From Aphanothece hegewaldii CCALA 016 (GTDB lineage: Bacteria; Cyanobacteriota; Cyanobacteriia; Cyanobacteriales; Microcystaceae): a stretch of 64,000 bases of DNA. Location: contig NZ_PXOH01000004.1 of assembly GCF_003007785.1 (NCBI RefSeq), positions 124,001 to 188,000 of the forward strand, written 5' to 3'. The first letter of the stretch is position 1, and every line of letters starts with the position of its first letter. The notes below the pieces were generated by a model, which was not told the DNA's origin, ran no database searches, and was given only the letters and a program-made list of their open reading frames with translations. Position numbers and translations under genes: made by a program. This document shows positions 25,837 through 34,612 of the stretch, piece by piece.

Positions 25837-26153
25837 ATTATTCGGAAATTATACAAGAAATTCTCAAACGGCATTCTTATAATGATTTAGATAATGGAAC
25901 AGAAGTTCAATTAATTTTTGATAAAGAAAATCATCATTATCAAGTTATTCATTTAGGATGGCAAGAACAACGAAGAGTTTACGGATGTATAGTTCATGTT
26001 GATCTTAAAAATGAAAAAATTTGGATTCAAAGAGATGGTACTGAAATAGGTATTGCTAATGAATTAGTTGCTGCTGGTGTTCCTAAACATGACATTGTTT
26101 TAGGTTTTCAAGCACCTTATAAGCGCAAATTTACTGATTTTGCTTTTGGATAA
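25824..26153 (+). CDS. xisI: XisI-like protein (fdxN-element excision controlling factor)
   Basis: This 109-aa XisI partner is always found next to XisH and helped by it in excision of the fdxN element in heterocyst formers. In most cyanobacteria the pair is a multi-copy family of unknown role. The diagnostic stretches are ILKRHSYNDLDNGTEVQLIF, HHYQVIHLGWQEQRRVYGC, DGTEIGIANELVAAGVPKHD and IVLGFQAPYKRK. The start overlaps xisH by 13 nt with a purine-rich site. XisI looks complete even though xisH has lost its start. No excisable element is apparent here. Confidence 0.93.
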   Translation: MERVNYSEIIQEILKRHSYNDLDNGTEVQLIFDKENHHYQVIHLGWQEQRRVYGCIVHVDLKNEKIWIQRDGTEIGIANELVAAGVPKHDIVLGFQAPYKRKFTDFAFG

Positions 26154-26162
26154 TCAGGATTT

Positions 26163-26462
26163 TTATCTCGCTTCGTAATGTAAACAGCCTTCACAAGGAC
26201 CACTCGGATTAATTGCACAGCGCAAATGAGGCGATCGCGCATTATAGCGACAATTTATCTCACCAATAAAAAACCTACTTTCTTGGGGAATTTCTAAAAA
26301 ATCGCTTACTATTGCTATTTGGTAAACAGGTTCAGTCCGAATTCGTCTCATTCTCGCTTGAAATCTTCGTTTATATTGTCGAATTATTTCAAGACCCAAT
26401 AGAGAAGGAATTAAAGCTAGGACAAAGATGATAATTATCCTAATCACACTGTTTGGGGGCAA
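26163..26462 (-). CDS. Small membrane-anchored protein, DUF6464-like
   Basis: This 99-aa protein has a strongly hydrophobic N-terminal helix (RIIIIFVLALIPSLLGLEII) and a basic linker. The conserved Cys-containing C-terminus is FFIGEINCRYNARSPHLRCA then NPSGPCEGCLHYEAR. The Cys spacing (C..C, then C-x2-C) suggests a metal or iron-sulfur site. I associate this C-terminal pattern with the cyanobacterial DUF6464 family, from memory. It is convergent with xisI (10-nt gap) and downstream of speD on the same strand. Confidence 0.6.
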   Translation of the reverse strand: MPPNSVIRIIIIFVLALIPSLLGLEIIRQYKRRFQARMRRIRTEPVYQIAIVSDFLEIPQESRFFIGEINCRYNARSPHLRCAINPSGPCEGCLHYEAR

Positions 26463-26508
26463 TAATAAGCGATTTTTCTTCGATTTCTGTCGCTAAGATC
26501 AAGAATAC

Positions 26509-26925
26509 TTATGCTACTCCTGCGACTTCTTTTAATGCTTTAGCGGAAAAAGTCTCTAAATGTCCGTTAGCATCAACACTAGAGGGATATCCTCTTGTTA
26601 ATTCGGTCATGCTGTGATTTCCAGCTTTAAGCGCTTTAACGACAATTTTCATGGCTTCTTCGGGTTTTCCACGACCACAGAAAAAGATATCCGCAGCAAA
26701 GTAGCCCAGTTCTGGCCAAGTATGAATTGCAATATGAGATTCCGATAATGTTGCTGTCGCGGTCACTCCGTGAGGACTGAACTGGTGGACGCACAAATCG
26801 ATTAACGTTGCTTCACCTGCGGTAATCCCTTCCAAAAGCGCTTGACGAATTCGGTCTGCATCGTTTAAAAGATCAGCAGGGGCGTTCCAAGCATCGACAA
26901 TCAAATGGGTTCCCAGTTTGGTCAT
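26509..26925 (-). CDS. speD: S-adenosylmethionine decarboxylase proenzyme
   Basis: SpeD decarboxylates SAM for polyamine aminopropyl transfer. The 138-aa proenzyme self-cleaves at the Ser in SESHIAIHTWPE to create the pyruvoyl cofactor. Also seen are the active-site motif ADIFFCGRGKPEEA and N-terminal THLIVDAWNAPADLL. This is the short bacterial SpeH-type enzyme. The C-terminus (FSAKALKEVAGVA) is cyanobacterial in form. The gene is monocistronic or precedes DUF6464. Confidence 0.95.
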   Translation of the reverse strand: MTKLGTHLIVDAWNAPADLLNDADRIRQALLEGITAGEATLIDLCVHQFSPHGVTATATLSESHIAIHTWPELGYFAADIFFCGRGKPEEAMKIVVKALKAGNHSMTELTRGYPSSVDANGHLETFSAKALKEVAGVA

Positions 26926-27078
26926 TTTTTCTCTTTTACTCCACAGCTATTTTATTCACAAGACTTCTAATCATAGCATAATTTACCTAGCAACTCAATA
27001 GCTAAGGTAAAGAATTTATTAAGCTGTGTTTAAGTCGTCATCTGTTGATCGCACTTTCTGTGACAAATGGCAATTAAT

Positions 27079-28068
27079 TTAGCCCCGACTACCATTGGGC
27101 ATAATGGTTTCTTCTAGAGAAGCAGTTAATAGATTAGTTTCGGCTAAAATGGCACCAATTAGGTTAGCTTGATTGAGATTTGCCTTTTTTAAATTAGCTC
27201 CCGTTAAATGAGTCAGTAATAATCCCGCTTGGCTCAAATTAGCTTCAGATAAGTCCGCTTCAGATAAGTTAGCATTAACTAAGTTACACCCAGTCAAATT
27301 GGCTAAGGTTAAATTAGCGCGTTGCAGATTGGCTTTACTCAATTCCGCGCCTTCTAAGTTGGTTTCACTGAGATTGGCGGCGGTTAAATCTGCATTCCCC
27401 AAGTTTGCTCCCTCTAAGTTCGCGCCTTTTAGATTAGCTCCTCTAAGATTCACCTGACGTAAATCTGCATATCTAAGATCAGCCCCTTGAAGATTTGTTT
27501 CTTGTAAATTTGCTCGATAAAGATAAGCTTTGATCAGACTTGCTTTTTTGAGATTTGCTCCTGTAAGATTAGCGCTCGAAAGAATGGCACGATTTAAAAT
27601 CCCTTGTTGTAAGTTAGCTTGAGTTAGTACCGCATGGGTTAAACTAACTCCTGTTAAATCGGCTTTTTCGAGGATAGCTTTGGATAATTGGGCAAAAACT
27701 AAGCTTGCACCGACTAAACAAGCATGGCTAAGATCAGCTTTTTTTAGATTGGTGTTACTTAAAATTGCACCGCTTAAATTCGCTTTGACTAAGATTGCTT
27801 CATTTAAGTTGGTATGAGTTAAGGTTGCTTCAATCAAGATCGCTTTACTTAAGTTAGCTTGTTTTAAATTAGCATTACTAAAATTAGCACTGATGAAAGT
27901 TCCTTGACTCAGGTTACTCTGTTGTAACTCGGCACGACTAAAATTAATTCGGTTTAGAGTGACTTTCTTAAAGTTGGCTCGATAGAGTTGGGCTTCTTGA
28001 AAGCTTCTTTGTCCTTGTTGGTATAACTGTAAAAGATAATTCGGGCTTAAAAGAGCATTGGTACTCAT
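27079..28068 (-). CDS. Pentapeptide-repeat protein
   Basis: The 329-aa protein is a right-handed quadrilateral beta-helix built of about 55 A(D/N)LXX repeats, such as ANLKQANLSKA, ADLTGVSLTHAVLTQANLQQ and ADLRQVNLRGANLKGANLEG. It lacks a signal peptide and membrane segments. The first 30 residues (SPNYLLQLYQQGQRSFQEAQ) form the usual non-repeat cap. Pentapeptide proteins are very abundant in cyanobacteria. Some (QnrB, MfpA) mimic DNA and protect gyrase, but this one shows no such specific features. Function unknown. Confidence 0.9.
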   Translation of the reverse strand: MSTNALLSPNYLLQLYQQGQRSFQEAQLYRANFKKVTLNRINFSRAELQQSNLSQGTFISANFSNANLKQANLSKAILIEATLTHTNLNEAILVKANLSGAILSNTNLKKADLSHACLVGASLVFAQLSKAILEKADLTGVSLTHAVLTQANLQQGILNRAILSSANLTGANLKKASLIKAYLYRANLQETNLQGADLRYADLRQVNLRGANLKGANLEGANLGNADLTAANLSETNLEGAELSKANLQRANLTLANLTGCNLVNANLSEADLSEANLSQAGLLLTHLTGANLKKANLNQANLIGAILAETNLLTASLEETIMPNGSRG

Positions 28069-28177
28069 AAAAATGGTAATAATTCTGGAAAGTTTTTCCA
28101 GGGTTTATAATTGGCTTTTTTGGCAATAAACTTGATGGGATGGTAAACCAGTTAAGCTCTCGCTTAGACTGACTCAA

Positions 28178-28813
28178 GATATTGTGTGTTTATTTGGGTG
28201 AAATTGACTTGAGTTAGAAAATTAGGAGATTAAACCCGCGCTGACTAACTTTAATTAACAAGCCCAGATTCTAAAATCTCGCTTCACCGTCTTTAGGTGA
28301 CAGTTTATCTATTTTCTTTTTTACTATCCCTGAATCTCTAAGAAGGCGCTCGCTACAAATGGCCACCTTTTAATAAACCTCGACCACTTTGCCAACCAGG
28401 TCTAGGCATTAAGTTTGCAAAATCTTGAGCGTCGGTTTTTCTGACCGAATCTATGGCGACTCCGATGGATTGCCTCGATAACATACAATTATGAAAAGCG
28501 ATGACTTTGTGAGCTTTTAGTTAAAAATTTCCTGATGACTACATATATTTTTATCCCTAACACAACTAAGCATAAAAATTATGAAATGTCAATAGGTAAA
28601 TTAGACTACTGCTATCCAGTTCATTGAAAATACTTTGATAAATTTATCATAATCATTTTGTGGGTGATTTGGCAACTAGAACAGGTTTAGTTTTTGCGCT
28701 AGAAAGTCCGTCGTTTTGCCATAATAATTTTAGTAGTCGAGTGTGCTGATGTCTAAGTTCATTAGAGTCATTTAATTGAGAACCTGCTTTTTAACTGTAT
28801 CCCGTAATTTATT
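28178..28813. other. Non-coding stretch of 636 bases
   Basis: No long open frame, tRNA or rRNA is visible. It is AT-rich with a Gly-rich 44-codon candidate at 28353-28484 on the minus strand and no obvious inverted repeat. It separates the pentapeptide gene from the divergent DUF3611-Ycf20-glycerate kinase cluster, so it should hold both promoters. Confidence 0.6.
28353..28484 (-). CDS. Candidate small protein, 43 aa
   Basis: On the minus strand ATG 28484 opens 43 codons to TAG 28353, starting MLSRQSIGVAIDSVRKTDA and ending PGWQSGRGLLKGGHL. The amino-acid mix (charged N-half, then Pro-Gly-Trp and Gly-rich basic end) looks protein-like rather than random. There is no clear ribosome-binding site and no recognised family. 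It could instead be the fossil end of a larger gene. Confidence 0.3.
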   Translation of the reverse strand: MLSRQSIGVAIDSVRKTDAQDFANLMPRPGWQSGRGLLKGGHL

Positions 28814-29365
28814 ATGACTAGAGATTCTGATCTTTCCCCTTCTATTCCTCCATCGGTTCAAGCTGCATCGATCACGCTAAGACGTTGGGGACTTGGTAAA
28901 TTTTGGACAGAATTTGTCCTTGGGATTATTTCTTGTGTTCCCGTTGGTGCAAGTGTACTGACGAGCCGCAACAGAACAGGTGGGGTAGGTAGTTTTTGGG
29001 CTGTCGGTGGGTTATTCGTTTTACTACTGAGTATTTATTTCGCGTGGCGTTATTTTAGTCTGGGAAAATCATTAAAAATTAAAGATTCTAGTGAACGTCC
29101 TAAACGAGTAGAAATACAGCAATTAATTAAACAAGGTTTAATTATTAACCTTGTTGGAATGTTTTTATCTCTTATTGGTACTCAATCTTCGGTCGGTGAT
29201 GCTTTAATTAAATCATTTTCCCAAACTGGCTCAAATGTAGTTCAAGGTGGTTGTATTCTAAATTCTGCTAATATTTTTGATATTCAAGCTAATACAGCAA
29301 TTTTTACCGTACATTTTATTGGGATTGCGATTTCTTTATGGCTTCTTAATCGTCTGACCAAATAA
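28814..29365 (+). CDS. DUF3611 family membrane protein
   Basis: This 183-aa integral membrane protein has about four hydrophobic segments (FVLGIISCVPVGASVL, GSFWAVGGLFVLLLSIYFAW, GLIINLVGMFLSLIGT, TVHFIGIAISLWLLNRL). The DUF3611-type pattern is RRWGLGKFWTEFVLGIIS then FFAV/WAVGGL with a YFAWRY arm. The family is found in cyanobacteria and plastids and has no known function. It is the first of three same-strand genes (32-nt gap to Ycf20, then 6 nt to glycerate kinase). Confidence 0.75.
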   Translation: MTRDSDLSPSIPPSVQAASITLRRWGLGKFWTEFVLGIISCVPVGASVLTSRNRTGGVGSFWAVGGLFVLLLSIYFAWRYFSLGKSLKIKDSSERPKRVEIQQLIKQGLIINLVGMFLSLIGTQSSVGDALIKSFSQTGSNVVQGGCILNSANIFDIQANTAIFTVHFIGIAISLWLLNRLTK

Positions 29366-29397
29366 AATATTATTAGCTTTTATGGGCAGTTTAATAT

Positions 29398-29736
29398 ATG
29401 CAGCGCACACGCCTTAGTACTCTTGTTGATACGGCTGGAAATAGGATCACTGAATTTACAAATAATCCTTGGAGAAGAATTTCTTTAAGTATTATTAGTT
29501 TGTTTTTTGGCTTTTTTATTGGGGCTGCTGTTTCGACCATCGCTGGACAAAGGTCAATTTTAGATGTGATGGGGGCGGCTTTACTGGTGTTATTTTCTGA
29601 AATAATTAGCAGTTTATTTTATACTCGTAGATTCTTTAGTAGAATTCAACGCACTATATGGGTCGATTTATTGCAGTTCTTTAAAATTGGAGTGGTGTAC
29701 AGTCTATTTCTCGAAGCCTTTAAACTGGGTTCATAA
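29398..29736 (+). CDS. ycf20: Ycf20-like protein (DUF565)
   Basis: The 112-aa membrane protein matches Ycf20/DUF565: TRLSTLVDTAGNRI, PWRRISLSIISLFFGFFIGA, TIAGQRSILDVMGAALLVLF and EIISSLFYTRRF. In algae and plants a Ycf20-like protein is needed for full non-photochemical quenching, so a thylakoid role is expected. It has 2-3 membrane segments. It lies between DUF3611 and glycerate kinase in a probable operon. Confidence 0.85.
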   Translation: MQRTRLSTLVDTAGNRITEFTNNPWRRISLSIISLFFGFFIGAAVSTIAGQRSILDVMGAALLVLFSEIISSLFYTRRFFSRIQRTIWVDLLQFFKIGVVYSLFLEAFKLGS

Positions 29737-29742
29737 GAAAAA

Positions 29743-30816
29743 ATGTTAGAGCAACAATCTCTGATTATTTTACAACGTTGGCGTAATGAACAGCGTTTTA
29801 CTTCAGAAGACATTCGTCAACTTCTGCGGCTAGAATTCACTTCAAAACGAGCCGAAGCTTTTAATATTACTATATTTAATGGAGAACGAGAAATACGGCA
29901 ACGAGCCAAGCTTTTTAGTTATTCTTGTGAGCAAGTTATTTCAATTTGTCAAGAATTGGGTTTTCAATCAGAAGACGAAATTTTAGAAACATTATGGATT
30001 TTGTGGATACCTTTAGCTTGTCAATTAGCTCAAAATAAAAATAATTTACAAAGACCTTTTATACAAGGTATTTTGGGAGGACAAGGCACAGGAAAAACAA
30101 CACTAAGTCAAATTGTTTGTCTTTTATTAAGTTATTTGGGCTACCAAGCTATTGGTATTTCAATTGATGATTTTTATAAAACTTATGCAGAACGCCAAAA
30201 ATTAAAAGCAAAAGATCCGCGTTTGGTTCGACGTGGGCCACCCGGAACACATGATATTAATTTAGCTCTTAAAACATTTAATCACATAAAAGAAGCATCA
30301 CCTAAAGAACTGATTCCTATTCCACGTTTTAATAAGTCTTATCATCATGGTGAAGGAGATAGAATCGCCTCTCCAGAATTTGTTTATAATGTGGATATTG
30401 TTTTATTTGAAGGTTGGTTTGTTGGAGTTACTCCCGTTGAAAAAGAGATTTTTAATCAGTCACTTTCTCCTGAAATTGCCGAGGTTATTACTCTAAAACA
30501 TATCCAGTTTGCAAGAGATAGTCGCCGTCGTTTAAAGGACTATTTACCTCTTTGGAAAAATTTAGATAGTTTGATTGTATTATCTCCTCAAGATTATCGA
30601 TGGAGTATTACTTGGCGTACTGAAGCAGAACATAAAATGATCGCATCGGGAAAAACGGGAATGAGTGATCATGATCTTAAAGAATTTGTTTACTATTTTT
30701 GGAGATCGCTACACCCTGAACTTTATATTAAACCTCTCATTCGAGATCCTAAATTTGTTGATTTAGTTATCGAAATCGATCAGAATCACCGTCCATTTTC
30801 GATTCAAAAACCTTGA
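29743..30816 (+). CDS. glyK: Glycerate kinase, plant/GLYK type
   Basis: The enzyme phosphorylates D-glycerate to 3-phosphoglycerate, the last step of photorespiration. The 357-aa protein is the P-loop GLYK type, not the GckA/GlxK type. Seen are GGQGTGKTTLSQIVCLLL, SIDDFYKTYAERQKL, RRGPPGTHDINLALKTF, IPRFNKSYHHGEGDR, VLFEGWFVGV and EAEHKMIASGKTGMSD. It overlaps the convergent holB by 13 bp. It matches the photorespiratory GlcE at 11578 in pathway but not in operon. Confidence 0.95.
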   Translation: MLEQQSLIILQRWRNEQRFTSEDIRQLLRLEFTSKRAEAFNITIFNGEREIRQRAKLFSYSCEQVISICQELGFQSEDEILETLWILWIPLACQLAQNKNNLQRPFIQGILGGQGTGKTTLSQIVCLLLSYLGYQAIGISIDDFYKTYAERQKLKAKDPRLVRRGPPGTHDINLALKTFNHIKEASPKELIPIPRFNKSYHHGEGDRIASPEFVYNVDIVLFEGWFVGVTPVEKEIFNQSLSPEIAEVITLKHIQFARDSRRRLKDYLPLWKNLDSLIVLSPQDYRWSITWRTEAEHKMIASGKTGMSDHDLKEFVYYFWRSLHPELYIKPLIRDPKFVDLVIEIDQNHRPFSIQKP

Positions 30817-31769
30817 CATAAATTCAATAATGTGCATTCCCAAACTAAGCGCGGTTGCACATAACTTAATAAACATTGACGGGCTTTTTCTAAAGTTTCT
30901 AGGATAGTTTGATTTTGAGATTGGTTCCAGTAGCATTGTTGTAAATAGTCTACTAACCATAATTGGGTTTCATTTTCTAATTCTTGAGATAGTTTTTTTG
31001 CGAGTTCTAAAACTTTAATGGGTGAGGTTGGTAAATGGGTTAATTGTTCTCGTAACTCAATAGGAATAGACTGTAAATAATGATAAGATGCGATCGCTTC
31101 TCCTGGGCTACCGGCTGCAAGTGCTAATAATTCGGGATAATTTAATATTTCTTCATATTTTTTGCTTGTTAAAATTTGTTTCATATTGTCTGATGAAAGC
31201 CGATAAAAAGGAATTCTCTGACAACGAGAAACTAAAGTCTGTAAAACTGCGTCTGTACTTGGAGTGAGCAAAATTAGTGTTGCTTTTCCCGGTTCTTCTA
31301 GGGTTTTTAGTAAAGCGTTGGCTGCTGCTTCTGTCATCGTTTGAGCATCTTCAATAATGATTACTAAACGCGATGACTCTAAAGGAGGACGACTTAAGAA
31401 ATAAGTAATTTCTCTGACTTGTTCGATCCGTATTTGCGGGGGGGCTTTGCGTTTTAAACCGGCGGTTTCCGCTTCTTTTGCGGTTAAAAGTTGTCCTTGA
31501 TGTTGATAAGTTGGTTGCACCCAAAGTAAGTCAGGATGGTTACTAGCGGCTTTTCGTTGTTGAGTTAAGGATGATTTTTCTTTTGATAAACCGAAACTTA
31601 ATAAAGCGTTACAGAAACATAAGGCAGCGATGGAACGTCCTATCCCACTAGCACCCACAAATAAATAAGCTGGAGCAATGCGATCGTGTTGAATAGCTTG
31701 TTGTAAAAGTTCGATTGCTTGTGGTTGTCCAATTAATTCTGACCAATTGATCGGAACATTAGTTATCAT
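30804..31769 (-). CDS. holB: DNA polymerase III delta-prime subunit
   Basis: Delta-prime is part of the clamp loader that opens the beta clamp during replication. The 321-aa protein starts ITNVPINWSELIGQPQAIEL and has the RFC-box-like VGASGIGRSIAALCFC, the SRC motif VSRCQRIPF and EEPGKATLILLTPS. The Walker-A loop (VGASGIGRS) is degenerate, as usual in delta-prime. I chose ATG 31769 because it begins the conserved start and the upstream 9 codons overlap the next gene. The end overlaps glycerate kinase by 13 bp tail to tail. Confidence 0.9.
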   Translation of the reverse strand: MITNVPINWSELIGQPQAIELLQQAIQHDRIAPAYLFVGASGIGRSIAALCFCNALLSFGLSKEKSSLTQQRKAASNHPDLLWVQPTYQHQGQLLTAKEAETAGLKRKAPPQIRIEQVREITYFLSRPPLESSRLVIIIEDAQTMTEAAANALLKTLEEPGKATLILLTPSTDAVLQTLVSRCQRIPFYRLSSDNMKQILTSKKYEEILNYPELLALAAGSPGEAIASYHYLQSIPIELREQLTHLPTSPIKVLELAKKLSQELENETQLWLVDYLQQCYWNQSQNQTILETLEKARQCLLSYVQPRLVWECTLLNLCQGF

Positions 31770-31807
31770 AAAATTATAGTTTGGAATTATTAGCAAACTT
31801 TTTAATT

Positions 31808-32155
31808 ATGGCTCGATATATCTGCTCTTACTTAGCTAAAGCTCCTCTTGAAGAATTAAAACCCGCCTTGGGTGAAGTCTTAAAATTTTGTAACTTTGAT
31901 ATTATTTATCACACAATTGATTATATAATGGCGAGGGAAACACCGGGTAAAGTTTTATTTTCTAAATTAGTCACTGTAGAAGTTCTCATTGATAGCACAA
32001 CCGCAACAAATCAAGGAATTCAAGTTAATTTAGTCGTCAAAAATGATGAACTTCCTTTACAAAATAATAATCATTGTCGTCAACTTTTTGAGCGATTACA
32101 ACAGACTTTAGCGCAAGATCATCAATGGAAATTAGTCGCTAATGTTCCCACATAG
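31808..32155 (+). CDS. Conserved cyanobacterial protein of unknown function
   Basis: The 115-aa protein starts MARYICSYLAKAPLEELKPA and continues with FDIIYHTIDYIMARETPGK, LVTVEVLIDSTTATNQG, LVVKNDELPLQNNNHCRQLF and ends with a helix. It is a small alpha/beta protein with a ferredoxin-like fold pattern. I recall close relatives in many cyanobacteria but no function. It starts 38 nt from the divergent holB start; ATG 31808 is chosen over an upstream ATG at 31781 that would overlap the holB region. Confidence 0.75.
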   Translation: MARYICSYLAKAPLEELKPALGEVLKFCNFDIIYHTIDYIMARETPGKVLFSKLVTVEVLIDSTTATNQGIQVNLVVKNDELPLQNNNHCRQLFERLQQTLAQDHQWKLVANVPT

Positions 32156-32172
32156 ATTATTTAAGCAAGAAT

Positions 32173-32877
32173 TTAAAAATCTGATAAATCAATTCCCATT
32201 TCTTGTAGTTTCTGAGCGAGTCGAAGCGATCGCTCTCTTTGGGATTCTAACTCAGATTGGGCTTGTAAGGCGGCTTCAGTTGGAGTAGGAATTAACTGTC
32301 CTTGGGCTGTAAATAGGCGTAGTTTTGCGTCTTGAATTCCTAAATATAATTCTAGTTGCTGACTCCATAACCAGCCAGAAGAATTGGGTTGTAAGGGCTG
32401 ATATTGACCATCTAATAGATGAAACCCTTGAAATTCGAGACTTTCGGGATCGAACCAAAAATAGTCGGGTGTACGAAAGATATTTTGATAGATTTCTTTT
32501 TTTAATCCTCTATCTGTTTTAGCTGTTTTGTCTGAGAGAATTTCAACAATAACATTAGGATATTTCCCCTCTTCTTCCCAAACAACCCAACTTTTACGGG
32601 GTTTGCGTTCGGTTCCTAAAACAACGAAAAAATCTGGCCCGCGAAATTGCTCGGATTTGCGCTGACGAGGACTATAGTAAACAGTAAGATTACCACAAGC
32701 ATAGAAGTCTTGGCGATCGTGCCATACCCATTCTAAGCATTGCAACAGTAGCATAATTTGCCGTAGATGTAGTTTAGTTTCCAAGGGTGGTTCATCACTA
32801 TATAAGTCACTAGGTGGAAAAATTACATCTTCATCTAAGATGCTTTCGGAGATTTCTAAATCTTGAGTTAAAGACAT
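32173..32877 (-). CDS. Uma2-family (DUF820) PD-(D/E)XK endonuclease-like protein
   Basis: This 234-aa Uma2-family protein has a restriction-endonuclease-like fold and is highly expanded in cyanobacteria without a proven role. The catalytic pattern is GPDFFVVLGTERKPRKSWVV (Asp), YPNVIVEILSDKT (Glu) and GLKKEIYQN (Lys). The C-terminal coiled coil AQSELESQRERSLRLAQKLQ is common in this family. It lies between a conserved unknown (convergent) and asnS (same strand, upstream). Confidence 0.88.
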   Translation of the reverse strand: MSLTQDLEISESILDEDVIFPPSDLYSDEPPLETKLHLRQIMLLLQCLEWVWHDRQDFYACGNLTVYYSPRQRKSEQFRGPDFFVVLGTERKPRKSWVVWEEEGKYPNVIVEILSDKTAKTDRGLKKEIYQNIFRTPDYFWFDPESLEFQGFHLLDGQYQPLQPNSSGWLWSQQLELYLGIQDAKLRLFTAQGQLIPTPTEAALQAQSELESQRERSLRLAQKLQEMGIDLSDF

Positions 32878-32952
32878 GGCATCACAGAAAAAAGAGTTTA
32901 AATTAATACTAGCGTACTCTTATTAAATTGAATTAGATCGAAATTAAAACCA

Positions 32953-34347
32953 TTAAAATTCGGCACTTTGGGGAGTACGAGGAAAAGGAATAACATCTCG
33001 AATATTACCCATTCCCGTCATAAACTGTACGACTCTTTCAAACCCTAAACCGAAACCCGCATGAGGAACCGTACCAAAACGCCGTAAGTCTAAATACCAC
33101 CATAAATCATCGGGTATCATTCCCTGTTCGATGATACGACGTTCTAAAACTTCTAAGCGTTCTTCCCGTTGTGAACCGCCGATAATTTCGCCAATTTTCG
33201 GGGCTAAAACGTCCATTGCAGCGACTGTTTTATCATCATCATTGAGACGCATATAAAACGCTTTGATGGTTTTTGGATAGTTAGTCACAATGAGGGGTTT
33301 TTTAAAATGTTCTTCGGCTAAATAGCGTTCGTGTTCCGATTGTAGATCAACGCCCCATTCTACAGGATACTCGAAAGTCTTGCCGCATTTTTCCAGAAGT
33401 GCGATCGCTTCTGTATAAGTAATGCGTCCAAACTCATTATTAATGATATTTTCGGCTGTCGCTAAAACTGTATTATCGATGCGATCGTTAAAAAATTCCA
33501 TATCTTCGGGACACTTTTCCAGAACCGTCTTAAAAATGTGCTTGAGGAACGCTTCTGCGAGGTTCTGATCCCCTTCTAAGTCACAAAATGCCATTTCAGG
33601 TTCAACCATCCAAAACTCTGCCAAATGGCGAGAAGTATTCGAGTTTTCGGCGCGAAAAGTTGGGCCAAACGTATAAACATTTTGAAAAGCCATCGCCATT
33701 ACTTCCGCTTCTAGTTGCCCACTGACGGTTAAATAAGCGTGTTTGGCAAAAAAATCTTGAGAATAATCGATCGTTTGATCTTCTTTTTTGCGGGGAATAT
33801 TGTTTAAATTAAAGTTAGTGACCGTAAATAACTCGCCTGCTCCCTCACAGTCATTGGCGGTAATAATCGGAGTATGAACCCAGATAAAACCGCGTTCTTG
33901 ATAAAATTGGTGAATTGCCGCAGCGCAAGCATTCCGAACCCGCATCACCGCGCCGAGTGTATTCGTTCGACAGCGTAAATGACCGATATTACGCAAAAAT
34001 TCAAAAGAATGACGTTTTTTTTGTAAAGGATAAGTTTGCGCGTCTGCTTCTCCGTATAGAGTAACATTTGATGCTTTTAATTCGATGCGTTGCCCTTTTC
34101 CAACAGAAGAAACCAAAACCCCAGAAACTTGAACCGATGCACCTGTACCCAGTTGTTTAACAAGAGTGCCATAATTGGGGATACTGGGTTCTAGGATCAC
34201 TTGTAGACTAGCCAAAGAAGACCCGTCATTCACTTCCATAAAAGTAAATTCTTTAAGTTCCCGTGTCGTTCTCACCCAACCTTGTATCGTCACGGTTTCA
34301 TCGGGTTGACTGTTGCGTAAGATTTCGATAATTCGTGTGGCTGTCAT
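32953..34347 (-). CDS. asnS: Asparagine-tRNA ligase
   Basis: AsnRS charges tRNA-Asn directly. The 464-aa class IIb protein shows the N-terminal OB-fold ([20 protein letters not shown]), motif 2 [20 protein letters not shown], and motif 3 [15 protein letters not shown], ending [14 protein letters not shown]. Class II motif 1 is in the [20 protein letters not shown] region. Presence of AsnRS means direct rather than indirect amidation for this tRNA. A 75-nt gap separates it from Uma2 on the same strand. Confidence 0.97.
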   Translation of the reverse strand: MTATRIIEILRNSQPDETVTIQGWVRTTRELKEFTFMEVNDGSSLASLQVILEPSIPNYGTLVKQLGTGASVQVSGVLVSSVGKGQRIELKASNVTLYGEADAQTYPLQKKRHSFEFLRNIGHLRCRTNTLGAVMRVRNACAAAIHQFYQERGFIWVHTPIITANDCEGAGELFTVTNFNLNNIPRKKEDQTIDYSQDFFAKHAYLTVSGQLEAEVMAMAFQNVYTFGPTFRAENSNTSRHLAEFWMVEPEMAFCDLEGDQNLAEAFLKHIFKTVLEKCPEDMEFFNDRIDNTVLATAENIINNEFGRITYTEAIALLEKCGKTFEYPVEWGVDLQSEHERYLAEEHFKKPLIVTNYPKTIKAFYMRLNDDDKTVAAMDVLAPKIGEIIGGSQREERLEVLERRIIEQGMIPDDLWWYLDLRRFGTVPHAGFGLGFERVVQFMTGMGNIRDVIPFPRTPQSAEF

Positions 34348-34612
34348 GGGTTTGCTGTGTGGTGGATATTTTTTATGATAAACGTCTAGGGCAATTTAAA
34401 AAAATCCCTTATTATTGTAATGAGTTATGGCATTTAATTTTATCCTTTATAGTACAAAAATATTACCAAATAAAAATAATTTTTCAAGACAGACTTAAAG
34501 GAAAAGGTCACGAAACATCGTACTTTTAACAACTAAACTTCTACAATTAGGAAGTAACTTAAAACCCTGCTCAATTTCTATCGCCGTAAATGTTCAGATT
34601 ACGTTAAAGCCT

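Noticed and set aside
27079..28068. CRISPR-like regular spacing of repeats
   Set aside because: The 15-nt period comes from pentapeptide codons (A(D/N)LXX) and has no spacers.
34335..34529. 64-codon plus-strand frame overlapping the start of asnS
   Set aside because: Its start lies in asnS, its composition is random (Tyr, Lys, Ile from AT-rich DNA), and there is no ribosome site.
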